Source of the DNA: Ophiosphaerella korrae
Taxonomy: Eukaryota; Ascomycota; Dothideomycetes; Pleosporales; Phaeosphaeriaceae
Length of the DNA stretch: 64,000 nt
NCBI GenBank assembly: GCA_028456385.1
Contig: JALNQF010000027.1
Span: 306,633-370,632, forward strand
Reading direction: 5' to 3'
Shown: piece by piece, positions 35,034 to 46,411 of the stretch
Layout of the letters: each line of letters starts with the position of its first letter
How positions within the stretch are numbered: position 1 is the first letter of the stretch
Program-made: the position numbers and the translations under genes
The notes under the pieces: model-generated
What the model was told of the DNA's origin: nothing
What the model saw: only the letters and a program-made list of their open reading frames with translations
Databases searched by the model: none

Positions 35034-35594
35034 TAGAAAATCGAGGGCGGAGCTTGACCAGCATCAGGCCATCTCGTGGGGGGACAAAGGCCAGAAAGAG
35101 TCCAGGGGCTGATAGAGAGACGCGTACAACCATTGTAGTGATTGTACATACCCACTATTCTACGATGACTGCTGCCTCCTCCTATGTCGCGATACAGCAG
35201 GCAGCAGGCAGCAGGCAGCGCAACAGGCACCGTGAAATTTGGTCCCATCAATTGATATCGATCTGAATGAGGGATGGGCTTATTTGAATTATTGTCAGCT
35301 TATGTTGCATTCAATATCCTGGTCACTCATGGCATATACTGAATTTCTAGAGTTCCTAGAGACCATAAAAGGTTCACTAAATAGCTGAACATCATCCAAG
35401 TTTAATTTTGGCAATTTCATTTTGCTTTTTTTATACCTGAATCTAGCACTTCATAAAGAACCTATGAGTTTTCATTATGCTCATTCCGTTACACATGCTA
35501 TTTAGATTTCAACTCGTATAGACCTCAATCCGTATCCCGTATCAATATTCGGCAAGGATATTGCAATGCTGGATGCTAACCTCAACCTCTGCCA
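35034..35594. other. Gap between the two P450 relics
   Basis: Contains a small gcaggca repeat near 35200-35217 and A/T-rich DNA. No gene is supported. Confidence 0.4.
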
Positions 35595-36410
35595 GTGATA
35601 GGAAGCAAATCATTATGCTTCTTCCAATACGCAGGATTTCGGTGCACAGCCTCATGTACTACGAATGCTGCGCAGCTTGACGTAGGGAGTATGCTGCTAT
35701 CTTCAGTTGTGAGGGTGGCATTTTCATTTCCCATTCAGATTTTACCCCCCAGAAGGATACAGTCGAAGAGACTCTTTGATCGTGGCCAAGGCCGATGGGG
35801 GATTATTCAAAAGAATTAGATTTTGCGCCAGTACCGTATTGTGAAGGTCCGTTCCAAATATAGAATTATGCTCAGACCGTACCTTTGTAAGAAGTTGAGG
35901 GTGGCTATAAAGAAGATAGAGTAAATAAATAATTGCGATCGAAGTTATATCATGGTCAGCAAACAAAAATAGTCGGATCTAAGCGATTGCGAATCTAGTG
36001 AGAGTCGGATCCAACACAGGATCATCGTCCTTACCCTAATCTTCCAGATATATTCCCAAAGCTAGGGCTATGATAGATTTGATCCTGTGTTTAGACCGCC
36101 CTGATTGATCCTTAGGTTCACCAGATCGCCCAGAAAACCTTTTGTGAAGTTCAGCATTTATCACTCGACCCAGGTATTGACCCAAATACCAGCATAATAA
36201 TAGCCGGAGAGGATTCCGTTGCCAAATCGCGTTTGTTTCTTGCCCAAAAGTGACAATGTTTATGAAACATCTGAATGTTTCCGGAAATCTCGTAACCTTG
36301 AGCTGGCACTGAAAGGTAGTATCCCTATGGAAAAAAAATACATATCTAATTTGTTGCAGTATTCGGTAGTAAACGTACAACGTCGCGAGACTAATCACGT
36401 AAATTACCGA
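35595..36410 (-). pseudogene. Cytochrome P450 pseudogene 2, partial
   Basis: Middle and C-terminal parts remain: NIVTFGQETNAIWQRNPLRL, CWYLGQYLGRVINAELHKRF, SKHRIKSIIALALGIYLED, then the I helix FADHDITSIAIIYLLYLLYS, SHPQLLTKVRSEHNSIFGTD, the K helix ATIKESLRLYPSGG and VHEAVHRNPAYWKKHNDLL. The N-terminus and haem-binding loop are missing. Several segments resemble P450 relic 1 nearby (for example RVINAELHKRF against DYIVAELDKRF), so the two probably derive from one family. Frameshifts and stops are present. Confidence 0.7.
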
Positions 36411-37625
36411 TCGAAATGTAGCCTCTTCTAATTGGAACGATCAACATTTGCGAGCATGTTCCCGTAACCTGTCACTAAATATACGACACTGCGATGATAC
36501 CAAGAATCCGCCAGTCTATATACAACGAGCTAAATCCTAGGCTAAAGGTCAATCGCCAGGGCTTCCATTGAGGTTCCGAGACGGTAAGTTAGGTCATCAC
36601 AAAGACTCGTGAAGGCATCTTGCAACGGTACGAGATTTTGGAATATATCTCTAGTACCCGAGCAAAACGAGCAAAACTACCTTACCACCATTAGGAGAAG
36701 TGACCAGTAGCTATAGCTATAAATAGCTCAAGCCAATAAACTGTACCCATAAACAGAGTTTTACAGTTTAAGTGGCTTTTCGAGAACTTGAGCTATTAAT
36801 TTTGCGCTGCTTGTCTCAGTCGATTCACTTCGTCACGCAACAATAGTATCTAGTCTTACTAGGTCGATTTCTTTCTCCCGGATCCCGGAAATCTGGGTCC
36901 ATGTGCCATCGACATCTTGCCAGTCCTTACCATTGATAGCCATGATGCTAGCATCTCATTTTCAAATAGTCTCCAAGCTGTATGATTGGCTGTAAAAAGG
37001 CGAGGTTTTGCAAGCACACAATATCACGGACAGATACCAAATGGCCTCCGTGTCCAGCGTCTCAAATCCAGTATCCGGAATTTTTAAATGCTTTTTGGAC
37101 ATCTGCGTGCTTCCAAGCATGATCTGGCTGTCTTTTGTCAAAAAGAATCTCAATTGCTTACTTATTGTCTGCCACTGAGGTGCTTTCGCTAATTCCTAAT
37201 GCTTTATCAATTATCATGTTGTGGCTCACTATGTTTATCAAGTTCGATTTGACCACTTATTCCCCAACCGGCTGGCATACTTCATCTTGAGGATACGTGT
37301 TACTTACTTAGTTCAGTTGGCTTTAGTGTTAAAAAAACCAAATTATTAAATAGATATATTAATGTAAAAACATGGACGTGTAGAGTCATAACCAAATGTC
37401 AAAATATCTCTACCGTTACCATCCTCGGTGTAGTGAGTCTATTATGACTCAATGATAAGTATTAGATTTTCAGTGACCTCACATACTCTTCTATCGTAAA
37501 CGATTATGATTAAATGGACATACTAAAATATGTTGAAAAGAAAATATTACTACCGTAGCGTACTCATAGGGCCTGAAACCCTCTTAAAACTTACATCCAC
37601 CTTTGACCCACTACTAATACTGGTT
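36411..37625. other. Long gap without a convincing gene
   Basis: A/T-rich. A minus-strand run near 36960-36840 (MAINGKDWQDVDGTWTQISG, then a Leu/Arg-rich stretch in another frame) is suggestive but too short. Repeated ctatagctataaat words occur near 36710. Confidence 0.35.
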
Positions 37626-39809
37626 TTATTCCATCCCAGCATCCTCTTCAACATACCCCGCAATATACGGAATCGACATCAAGCGCTTCCTATAAGGAGG
37701 CGACATCGTGTCCCCCGAGAACGACACCCTCTTCGCTCTCTTCCGTGGCGTATTGTCAACCTCCGAATCTCCAGACAGCGAATCACGCTTCCTACTCCCG
37801 TTCGAAGGCTCCGATAACGACGATCGAGTGCTGGGAAGGTTTGGCAATGGTGAGGCTGGTTGTGTGGACTCTGCTTCGAGAGAGGACGGGGCGGTGTTGT
37901 CCTGCTTGTCATCCGAATTGTGTTCCCGTGCAACGAACCCTGAAATAATTGTCGTGTCCTGTTCCACGACCATCGTTGCACGAGTAATATTTAGTGCGAC
38001 ATCTGTTTGCACTACCTGTACAGCCTCGGTGGTTTTGTTGCTCGGCGCTCCACCAAACGTCCAGCCCACACGCTGATCCGGCAATGTGAGTTCTGGCGCG
38101 GAGTGCAGTTGGTAATCTGCTTCGTCATCACTGTTGAAGGTGAAGTCTGCAGATTTTGGTTTCTTTGCGGGAGACTGGTCGGCTTGCGAAGCCGTTGAGG
38201 CTTTGCGTTTTAACTTGTTTTCTATAAGGATTTTGGGGCCGGGCTGCTGGTCTGGAGTGAAGGTTGGTGATGCTGGAAGAGGCGAAGCTGAGGCTTCACT
38301 GTTTTGTTCTAAGGTGGGTACGGGCACAGGTGTAGATGTGAGCTCTGCATCTTCTGCATCTTCTGTATCCGACCCGAACCCTGCTTCAAGCTCTGCTTCC
38401 AATTCTTCTTCGACCTCCGCTTCCTCAAACTCTTCTGCTTCTGCTTCTGCCACTGCTTCTGCCTCTGCAGAGGCATCATCTGCGTGCGCTATTTGCTTGA
38501 GAAGCTTACGTCCCTCACTGGTGAGTTCGTGAGATGCGGCCTTCGGCTTGGAAAGCATTTGTTTTGAATAAGACCCCTTAACTCCCTCAAGATGATCTTC
38601 GTTGTCTCTATCATTTCCATCCTCATCTCCATCATCTTGAGCTTCGTCAAGTTTACTTTGAGCCTGAGTCGTGATTTGGTTTCGATACTGCTCCGCTTGC
38701 ATCTTCTTGAGCTTCGCTTGCTCCATCTTCGTCACCCACATATCATTCATTCTAGCAATGGTGCTATCATACTGAACTGTGTTCGATCCTGCTTGCGACC
38801 TATGCCACGCCTGCAAAAGGGCTCGCAACTCGTACTCAACCCTATTGCCATCCAGATGCACCCATTCGTGTGCTTGACGAGTATTCGAAGCTGTCCCAGG
38901 AACGAAAGGATCCTTGCCGCCCCAATGGCGCGGTTTTGTAGTGTACTCGCGACCCCTAGGATCGAGGTATCCCTTTCTTGCTTTGTCTCCCTGGTCTGCG
39001 TTATAGTCCTCAAGGATGCGCTTAGCTAGTTCTTTGACTCTCCACTTCGGCTCAAGTGGACAGCAACCCTGCTCTTCTTTAGTTAGTGTTCGGCCCTCGT
39101 ATTGGGCTTTGCGTTTCGCTGCGTATGATTTATCGTGTTCCCTACGCTCGCGTTCAGGGTCGTGAAATCGATTGTATTTGTGTTGGATGTCGAATTGCCA
39201 GCTTCCGTTGCGGTTTTCGGGGTCAGTAGGGTCCCACGAAACGGCCATCCGGACATGATTGCCGCTGCACAGAGATATATCTGTCTTCCGCCACTCGCGC
39301 TTGCGATGGCTTTCGCATCGTTGGTGACGGTTGCATCGGGTACAGGCGTGGGTGCCGTTGGATACACGATAAGGCACGCCTGCGATATCCCTGTTAGTTG
39401 TTCCGTGGGCTTGATAATATACCACATCCCCTGAGTAATTTGGCCTCCCATTGATGTCGGTGGGCCCCCAACCAGAGGATTGCCGTTGTCGTCTGTGATC
39501 GTCTTCATCATTGCGTCGTCTACTTCTTTCAAGTATTCCCAGGATACGCTCGACATCTGCCAATTCAGCTGGTGTAAAATCTTCCCTTCTTGATCTTTTC
39601 TCATTTCGAGGAACTGTATCTTCACACCCCGCCTTGGCTTCGCTGATAATACCTTTTAGAAATGAGGAATGTGCCTTCGGCTGTACTGGTGCTAGTGTTG
39701 GCTCTGGTGTGCCATCTAGCTCCTCGTCAAGCTCTGCGACACTTCTTATGCGAGTAAGTTGTATACCCCTGCTTGCGGCGTACTTAACTGCATCAGGTTG
39801 AGTAGACAT
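37626..39809 (-). CDS. Hypothetical acidic, probably nuclear protein
   Basis: A single intact frame of 727 residues. The N-terminal half has a conserved-looking segment with a cysteine set (THACTRCNRHQRCESHRKRE), a tryptophan-rich stretch (HVRMAVSWDPTDPENRNGSW) and an arginine-rich helix. Residues about 425-490 are an Ala/Glu-rich acidic repeat (EAEAVAEAEAEEFEEAEVEE). Basic clusters that could be nuclear signals lie at LKRKAST, PAKKPKS, GSRKRDS and TPRKRAKR, and RKRLMS lies near the C-terminus. No catalytic domain is recognised. The cysteines could bind zinc, and together with the acidic and basic parts suggest a chromatin or nuclear protein (inference). It is intact among decayed neighbours on one side and conserved genes on the other. 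Confidence 0.75.
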   Translation of the reverse strand: MSTQPDAVKYAASRGIQLTRIRSVAELDEELDGTPEPTLAPVQPKAHSSFLKGIISEAKAGCEDTVPRNEKRSRREDFTPAELADVERILGILERSRRRNDEDDHRRQRQSSGWGPTDINGRPNYSGDVVYYQAHGTTNRDIAGVPYRVSNGTHACTRCNRHQRCESHRKREWRKTDISLCSGNHVRMAVSWDPTDPENRNGSWQFDIQHKYNRFHDPERERREHDKSYAAKRKAQYEGRTLTKEEQGCCPLEPKWRVKELAKRILEDYNADQGDKARKGYLDPRGREYTTKPRHWGGKDPFVPGTASNTRQAHEWVHLDGNRVEYELRALLQAWHRSQAGSNTVQYDSTIARMNDMWVTKMEQAKLKKMQAEQYRNQITTQAQSKLDEAQDDGDEDGNDRDNEDHLEGVKGSYSKQMLSKPKAASHELTSEGRKLLKQIAHADDASAEAEAVAEAEAEEFEEAEVEEELEAELEAGFGSDTEDAEDAELTSTPVPVPTLEQNSEASASPLPASPTFTPDQQPGPKILIENKLKRKASTASQADQSPAKKPKSADFTFNSDDEADYQLHSAPELTLPDQRVGWTFGGAPSNKTTEAVQVVQTDVALNITRATMVVEQDTTIISGFVAREHNSDDKQDNTAPSSLEAESTQPASPLPNLPSTRSSLSEPSNGSRKRDSLSGDSEVDNTPRKRAKRVSFSGDTMSPPYRKRLMSIPYIAGYVEEDAGME

Positions 39810-40489
39810 GGCTTCCGTATTGTTACGATTCTATGATTTCTTGGTGGAATGGTGGAAACGTGAAGGATCGAGAGATTGCGATTCTGACAGTGCTTGCTTA
39901 TGAAGTTTAACACTCACTGAATGGATAAATCCTTTGAAACAACATCTTGTATGTTATAGAAGTGAAAGGTAACTTTTGAATATCAAACAGAGTGCTATTT
40001 TTGGTTTGAATAGTTTCTATTGTACAAAGCTGATTGGCTTAGTGCAAGTTGAAAGATTCAATTGTCGCCTCGGACAATGCCATTGTGCTCAAGGTATTGC
40101 CCGAACATTGCGGATGCAACAACTTCAAGGAGATTATCACATATTCAGATTGACGGCACACTGTGCAAGTCAGCAGGTTGAAGATGAAAAGTGACAATAA
40201 TCAGACTAGTTGTACATTGGCGAAGAAATGCTCTTAATTAAACATTTGTAAATCATGTCTGCTGCTAAGATACTCCATTTCGTTTCGCCATCCAACACCG
40301 TCGCACACATCATTGAACGCCACCAGTCTAAGAAATGTTAAATCATGTAGTAATGTTTCTTTGTGTAAAAATGTGACACGGAAGTGAAATCCCTAGGTTC
40401 CCATGAAGAAGGGTACACGTTGAAGTCAACTCAACATAATACCAGAAGCGGAAGAAGCTTTTGAGTAGCAGATGACCATAAAGGTCATC
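39810..40489. other. Intergenic
   Basis: Promoter side of the acidic hypothetical and 3' side of the GDP-mannose transporter. No gene is seen. Confidence 0.5.
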
Positions 40490-41778
40490 TTATGCCTTCA
40501 AACTATCCTGCACGCTTCGACTGCTAGCACTGAGTGGGATATTGGTTGTGGGTAGCACAGTTTTGGGCTTGCTTCCCTGCCGCACTTTTGCGAGAGCGTA
40601 GACAATACCACTAACAAAGCCGACAAAGATTGCGGACACGCTGCCGAATGTAACTGGAGCATCGAAAAATATCAGGCCACTGAGCGCAATTGGTAGCTTG
40701 TTCAGGGCACCAACCATGGAGTACGTGGTAGATGAAGTGACGCGAACAGCCCAGGCAGAGGTGTACGAGATGAAGAGTGAGGAAAGGCCTGAAACGACCA
40801 TGACGGTGATGACGGTGTTACGCTGTTCGGGCGGGAAGTTCTTCGTGATATTTGCAGCAGACCAATCTTCGATCAAAATGGAGGCGATAAGCAAGACAGG
40901 GATGGTGAGGAGGTTGTTGTAGTACATAGCTGGGTGAGGTTAGTACAGAAAGCGTTTCTAGCACTGGCCGGACTTACTATCAAAGTCCTTGAAGTTGGTC
41001 AACTTGATGCGTTTCCTCATTGCCAAGACATAAGTGGCAGTGCAAAGGCAGTTGAACATCATCCATAGGTATCCGGCATGTAGGGTTGACATGGCATCAG
41101 CCGCGCCTTCCGAAGCCTGGCCTAAGTTGCCGAGGGCATGCTGAATATCGGCCCAGGCCGCGATGATGGAGCTGAAGACCATCAAGCCAAAAGAAAAGAG
41201 TGCCATAGGCGTGACTGAGCCTCCGAACCAAAGAACTTCACCGTATGCGATCAAGATGATAGTCAAGTTCTTGAAGATGGTGTAGACGGGAATCGAGAGG
41301 TATTTGAGCGACCAGGTACTGGTATAGATCATGCCGATGAGAAGGAGGGAGATAGGGAACCCTGGAGAGTTAGTTTATCGACTTCCCAGAAAGAGACTAT
41401 GACATACATTTCCTCGCTTCATCACTGTTGAAGTCTCTGTATGTAATTACTCCAGCGGATTTGCACATGGAGATGGCGACTACGCAAACTACAGACTGTA
41501 AGGCGTGAGTTGTGGCTTTTACTATGCTCGTGGAATTATCTTACCTGGATACAGAGCAGGAAAAAGGGCAAGTTGAAGTGCACCCCAGACAGGACGTATT
41601 TGTTCGTCACCGTCATCAGAATCGAGGACCCGCAGTACGCAAGAATGGCTGCGACCGGGTTCTCCGTTATCGAGGCTGCGTTCTTATGTGAAGCGGGGCG
41701 CATCACGGGCGAAGGTGCACGCGAGCTCCTGGCGGGCATGTCGATTCTGTAATCATCGCTCTTTTTGTCGTCGGCCAT
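40490..41778 (-). CDS. VRG4: GDP-mannose transporter
   Basis: Four exons on the minus strand: 41778-41545, 41495-41408, 41361-40978 and 40929-40490, giving 381 residues. Introns are 49, 46 and 48 bp, all GT-AG and in phase. It starts [20 protein letters not shown], then [20 protein letters not shown]. The nucleotide-sugar motifs of Vrg4/Gmt proteins are visible: YYNN at about 238-241 (usually FYNN) and GALNK at 309-313. Ten or so membrane helices are present. It moves GDP-mannose into the Golgi lumen in exchange for GMP, feeding mannan and glycoprotein mannosylation. An upstream in-frame ATG at 41928 exists, but the family start is the one chosen. Confidence 0.94.
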
Positions 41779-42353
41779 TGTGGAATGAATGCGTAGGAGC
41801 TTGTCTCGAAGAGATGGGCGGAAAGTGAATGAGTTCTTAAAAGGACAGATATACGAGCAATGGGCGCTGCAAGGCAATCCCACGAAGTTAAGAACAGGAG
41901 ATAAGAACAAGAGGCGGAGAGCAGGCACAGAGAGGAGTGTTGCAAGAAGAGAGAGTTGCGCAAGGACGTGAATGGGTGGGTCTCAACGAGTGCGTCTCCC
42001 CTGGCTTGGAGTACTGGTCTGCTATCGTAATTTCAGCGGCGAATGAAGCCCTAAGCCTGTTTGGGATGTAGGTGGCTCGTAACTCTGCGTCAGCCACGAC
42101 CCTGCATACCAATACGACCTCGGTCTATTTTTGCGGCACCGTTTCGTCTTGCCATAGGGCACTGTCAGAGCGTCAAGCCTTTTGTGACATTGTTTACTAG
42201 CCTTGCGCCCAAACGAGATCCAAGGTTGCGTCCTGCAGTGTCGAAATTATACGTAGCCACGTGACCGAGCTAGGTGTCGCTTAGTACTTTCTAGGTCCTA
42301 CATGGTGCACCCCCTTTACTATTTCAGTCCGCCATCGCGCAACCTTCTCGAAA
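41779..42353. other. Divergent intergenic region
   Basis: Shared upstream region of the GDP-mannose transporter (minus) and the phosducin-like gene (plus). Short open frames are not supported. Confidence 0.5.
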
Positions 42354-43034
42354 ATGGCAGCATTGGATCCGAAAGTCGCCTCGGTGATCGACCGCGCGAC
42401 CAGGGACGATGATTCGGACGAGGACGCCCTCATTGCAGCCTTAGAGGATGATTCAGACCTCGATGCCTTCAGAGAACAACGCTTGCAACAGCTGCATGCT
42501 GAATTCGACAAGGCACGGCGCTTGAAAGCCAATGAGCATGGCACTTACTCTGAAGTCAAAGATGAAAAGGCGTTGATGGATATTACCACCAGCACAAAGC
42601 TTTGTGTTGTTCACTTCTTTAAGCCAGACTTCAACCGTTGTCGTATCATGGACACGCATTTGGAGGTGCGCTTTTCGCAAAGACATTCCGAGGAAGGTGA
42701 TCTAATCAACGGATAGTCTCTGGCACCATCCCATTACGAAGCTCGCATCTTGAAAATCAATGTCGACAACTGCCCTTTTTTAGTCACTAAGTTAGGTATC
42801 CAGGTGCTCCCATGTGTTCTCGCCTTCATTGATGGCGTGGGAGTCGACCGCATTGTTGGGTTTGAAGGTCTTGGGAGGACGTCGGACAATTTTACGACTC
42901 GAGAGCTTGAGGCGAGATTGATTCGCGCAGAAGTCTTTGCTAGAAATAAGGTCACTGAAGAAGATGAGAGGCGAAGGATGCAAAAGAGTAAAGTTGGCCA
43001 GAAAGATGAAGACGAGGATGATTGGGAAGATTGA
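42354..43034 (+). CDS. PLP1: Phosducin-like thioredoxin-fold protein (TXNDC9/Plp1 type)
   Basis: Two exons, 42354-42665 and 42717-43034, with a 51-bp intron (GTGCGC donor, TAATCAAC branch area, GATAG acceptor) in phase 0, giving 209 residues. The acidic N-terminus (RATRDDDSDEDALIAALEDD) leads into a helical part (LHAEFDKARRLKANEHGTYS). The thioredoxin-like domain follows: CVVHFFKPDFNRCRIMDTHL, ILKINVDNCPFLVTKLGIQV, LPCVLAFIDGVGVDRIVGFE. No CxxC redox pair is present, as in this family. Plp1-type proteins are cofactors of the cytosolic chaperonin CCT in tubulin and actin folding. The C-terminus is acidic (KDEDEDDWED). Confidence 0.9.
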
Positions 43035-43575
43035 AACCGGCTTTCATACATGGATTCGAATTTATTCAAAGCTCTGCATCTGTGAGAATATGGCGGAAGC
43101 CCATCGAGGGACTCTATTTCCCACTGCAGTAAGAGAGCGTTGAGCCAGATCCTGGCAAATTCGAAATCAAAATCTGGCCATCCTATCCCCAAGTTCCATC
43201 AGGTGCACATACCTTGCACTATGTCCCAAATCAGTGCAAAAGTCAGCGCTGAATGCACCGAGCATGATCACACAACCTTAATTCTTGCAGCGTTTGATGA
43301 CGCGACTGTGAAGCTCAAATATCTAAAAGCACCCTGAATTCAATTCAGAGATTCGCTCAAGCGAACGAATATACTGAGTCTGGATGTCTGGATGTCGCAA
43401 TGTGGTCTGGGACGCCGGTTTGAATAATCGCGATGACGCCATTTGCCACGTGCTTACCGAAGTTGGGTAGACATTTTGGTGTTTGCCCAACATCACTCCC
43501 CTAAATTCGAGCCCAGCATAATAAAAGCACAGGTTTTTAGGATTATACGCAAGAAACTTTTTGTATTTCGTGAAC
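43035..43575. other. Intergenic
   Basis: Between the phosducin-like gene and acireductone dioxygenase. Short frames on both strands are not supported. Confidence 0.5.
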
Positions 43576-44255
43576 ATGAAGGCATACTGGTTCGATAACC
43601 TCCCTGTAAGAACTCTGCTACAGCCACAGTCGGCCTCAAATTGACTGAATCCCGTGACCAGGGCGACCAACGCCAGCCGCACGATTCCGGTCGTACTGTT
43701 GACACCAGTTATCTAGAAAACCTGGGCGTTCTATATCGCCATATCAGTTCCCAATCCGAAGTGGACCAGCTGGCAGCATCTCGCGACTACAAAAACCGAG
43801 ACGAGATCACTGTGTCACCTGAAAAGATGGGAGATATCTACGAAGAAAAGGTCAAGAGCTTTTTTCACGAGCACTTGCATGAAGACGAAGAGATTCGATA
43901 TATTTTAGATGGTGCGGGGTTTTTCGATGTCAGAAGCAAATCGGATGACTGGGTGAGGATATGGCTAGAGAAGGGCGACTTGATCATCCTGCCTAGCGGA
44001 ATTTACCATCGTTTCACTACTGATGAGCAAAATGTAAGTGTACTGTACATGTACATCGGTGAAACCAACAGTTGGAATCTTGTGATCAACGACAAAGGCA
44101 AGAATACCAAACGCTAACGATTGTTGTAGTACACGAAAGCTATGCGACTGTTCAAAGATGAGCCAAAGTGGACACCACTAAATAGAGGTCACGAGACTGA
44201 CGAAAATAAGTATCGGAAAGAATATCTTCAGACTCATGGGGGGCTTACTGCCTAG
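43576..44255 (+). CDS. ADI1: Acireductone dioxygenase
   Basis: Three exons: 43576-43605, 43662-44033 and 44130-44255, giving 175 residues; introns are 56 and 96 bp. It starts [10 protein letters not shown], spliced to [20 protein letters not shown]. The cupin metal ligands are His81, His83 and Glu87 in [18 protein letters not shown], plus His126 in [13 protein letters not shown]. The enzyme acts in the methionine salvage pathway, oxidising acireductone to the 2-oxo acid precursor of methionine plus formate (iron form). It is cytosolic or nuclear. The C-terminus [18 protein letters not shown] is typical. A small first exon of ten codons is easy to miss. Confidence 0.93.
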
Positions 44256-44664
44256 TCCACCTGCAATGCAGCTTTGGCTATGATAGGGCAAGTCGAACTG
44301 CCAAAGCAGCATGTGAATAGCACGAAGAGTAAATCATCATACTTTCTCACCAAATTTCCTCAAACTGTATCATCCTTCTACGCAACTTGGTTTTCTCCAG
44401 TCAGATATTGTTGCGATTCCCTATCAAGCATGTATCCGCATGTGGTGACACATCCCTAGCAAACACGCGCACCCGAGTTTGCGAGTCTTTGGCTTGCACG
44501 AAGATCTGGCTTTACATCCAAACACTAGGTAATGATTTCATATATTTTGCCACTTCAAGCCCTACTCAACACTGCCTACCATCTAGCTCATCATCGCCCG
44601 TACTCAAGTCTTTGCCAACTACCCGCCACTCACCCTCCATTGACCTGTTCTATTCTCCCCCAAT
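44256..44664. other. Intergenic
   Basis: No gene is seen between the dioxygenase and the next hypothetical; C-rich leader-like sequence lies near 44560-44660. Confidence 0.45.
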
Positions 44665-45405
44665 ATGTGGGCCCGGGACCCTTTCTACCACCTGAAAGAA
44701 ACACCCTCAACCCCTCGATACTCAAAATCTCGTAAAGACGAACTCTACTTCGATGCTCCCGCCTCACGCTGCCAACATCGGCACGTCCATAACTATCTAC
44801 GCCCTCCTTTCATGCGCGAAAGCCCAGCCTCCAGTGACCTCGAGTGCGATTCGAGTTCCGACGACACGTTCAACCATGCGCGACACACTCCCCTACACTC
44901 CGACAGCGAAGCAAACGTCAAGCCAGCATCGCTGTTCAAACGCGTCCAAATCCGCGTGCCCAAGCGAGCCCCGCAGGAACTACGCAGCGATGAGATCTTG
45001 ATTTTCTCGTCGTCTTTGGCACATTTGCGGATCCTTATGACGACGCCGTACTTTTTTGATGAGTTGCGCGCTGCGGTGGCTAGGGATATGCGGCTTCGAG
45101 ATCTTGTTAGGCAGTTGTTGCCGCAGAATGAAGGGCATGAGGTAAGGACACTTGTAAAGGCTGGGGGCGGGTGGGTAGAGCCCGTGTCGTCTACCAAGGT
45201 TAGTGAGATTGTGGTCAACGAGAAGAGAGAGGTGGAAATCAAGATTGTTGTTGGGGTTGGTGAGAGGAGGCGCTCGATGAAGGAGCGGTACGAGGCCGAG
45301 GCGCGCATGCAGAAAGAACCAATGCAAGCGCAGAAAAGAGAGACGAGGCAGGAAAGACATGCCGCGGATGGGCGATGGAAGTGGGAATACAGGCAGAGAG
45401 GATGA
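44665..45405 (+). CDS. Hypothetical protein
   Basis: An intact 246-residue frame starting MWARDPFYHLKETPSTPRYS. The first 85 residues are Ser/Asp-rich and disordered. The middle (FKRVQIRVPKRAPQELRSDE, LRILMTTPYFFDELRAAVAR) looks folded and helical. The C-terminal part is strongly charged (ERRRSMKERYEAEARMQKEP) and could be a coiled coil. No known domain is recognised. Position within a conserved block and clean coding suggest a real lineage gene. Confidence 0.6.
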   Translation: MWARDPFYHLKETPSTPRYSKSRKDELYFDAPASRCQHRHVHNYLRPPFMRESPASSDLECDSSSDDTFNHARHTPLHSDSEANVKPASLFKRVQIRVPKRAPQELRSDEILIFSSSLAHLRILMTTPYFFDELRAAVARDMRLRDLVRQLLPQNEGHEVRTLVKAGGGWVEPVSSTKVSEIVVNEKREVEIKIVVGVGERRRSMKERYEAEARMQKEPMQAQKRETRQERHAADGRWKWEYRQRG

Positions 45406-45832
45406 GAGGGTGTCAATAAGAGCAAGTCGTCAGAACGTATAGCCTTAGCGTTAATCGACACACTGCGATCGGGCTTGCAACTATTAGAAGCTTCGAAGCT
45501 GGTGGTATCACAACCTTTTTCGAGTGTTGCTACATACGGTGGAAAACTGGATGAATCATAACCTCAACACCGGCCCACGCACGCCTGACACGTAAAGAAA
45601 GATAAAATCCCGTCCCGTCAAACCACAGCCGAAGAGTAAAAGTTTCCTCAATAGAAGAGGAATGACTAAAAACTCGCAATCAAGCAAACCGCGTACCCGC
45701 GGCTTTCCCGGGTTTTTCCATGTGAATATGATCTCCGATTTCATGTGATGTGGCTTCGCCTTCAGTTTCACGGATCGTGTGTGACCTTGTCTTCACAAAG
45801 TATGCTCAACCTCATCACGCGTAATCCCGTGC
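45406..45832. other. Convergent 3' intergenic region
   Basis: Between the 3' ends of the hypothetical (plus) and H2A.Z (minus). No gene is seen. Confidence 0.5.
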
Positions 45833-46411
45833 TTAGACCGCTTCCGCTGGTTTGCCCTTTTTCTTCTGCTCAACCTTCAACAAGAGCGCACGGTTAATGT
45901 GAGGTAGAACACCACCAAAGGCGATGGTGGCACGAATGAGGGTATCGAGCTCTTCGTCGCCGCGGATGGCAAGTTGCAAATGGCGTGGCGTGATGCGCTT
46001 GACCTTGAGATCCTTGGCAGCGTTGCCTGCTAGCTCAAGGACTTCAGCGGTCAAGTACTCAAGCACGGCAGTCAGGTAGATAGAGGCTTTGGCGCCAATG
46101 CGCGTCTTCTGGCGCGTGATGGTACGAAGGTGACGCTTTATGCGACCGCATGGGAACTATTGTGAGGACGCAATGTCAGTGCGTCATCGTTCTGGGAGCA
46201 GTGCAAGGCCCCATGCGCGGGGTGGGGTGAGGAAAGGACGCGATAGGACCTACCTGGAGGCCAGCTTTGGCCGAGTGTGACTTGATTGTCTTTACATGCG
46301 AGTCGCCTTTGCCTCCGGTCTTCCCTCCAGTCTTTCCTGTCATTGCTATTAGTGGTTGAGATCCTACGGCGCGACTTGGGGTCAGCGCGTACCTTTGCCG
46401 CCGCCAGCCAT
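45833..46411 (-). CDS. HTZ1: Histone H2A.Z
   Basis: Three exons on the minus strand: 46411-46393 (19 nt), 46336-46254 and 46156-45833, giving 141 residues. Introns are 56 and 97 bp. The protein starts [20 protein letters not shown], and the histone fold reads [80 protein letters not shown]. The H2A.Z-type acidic-patch and docking residues GDEELD and [12 protein letters not shown] are present. H2A.Z marks promoters and is deposited by SWR1 and removed by INO80. The lysine/glycine-rich tail is the site of acetylation in the family. Tiny first exon and short introns are typical. Confidence 0.96.
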
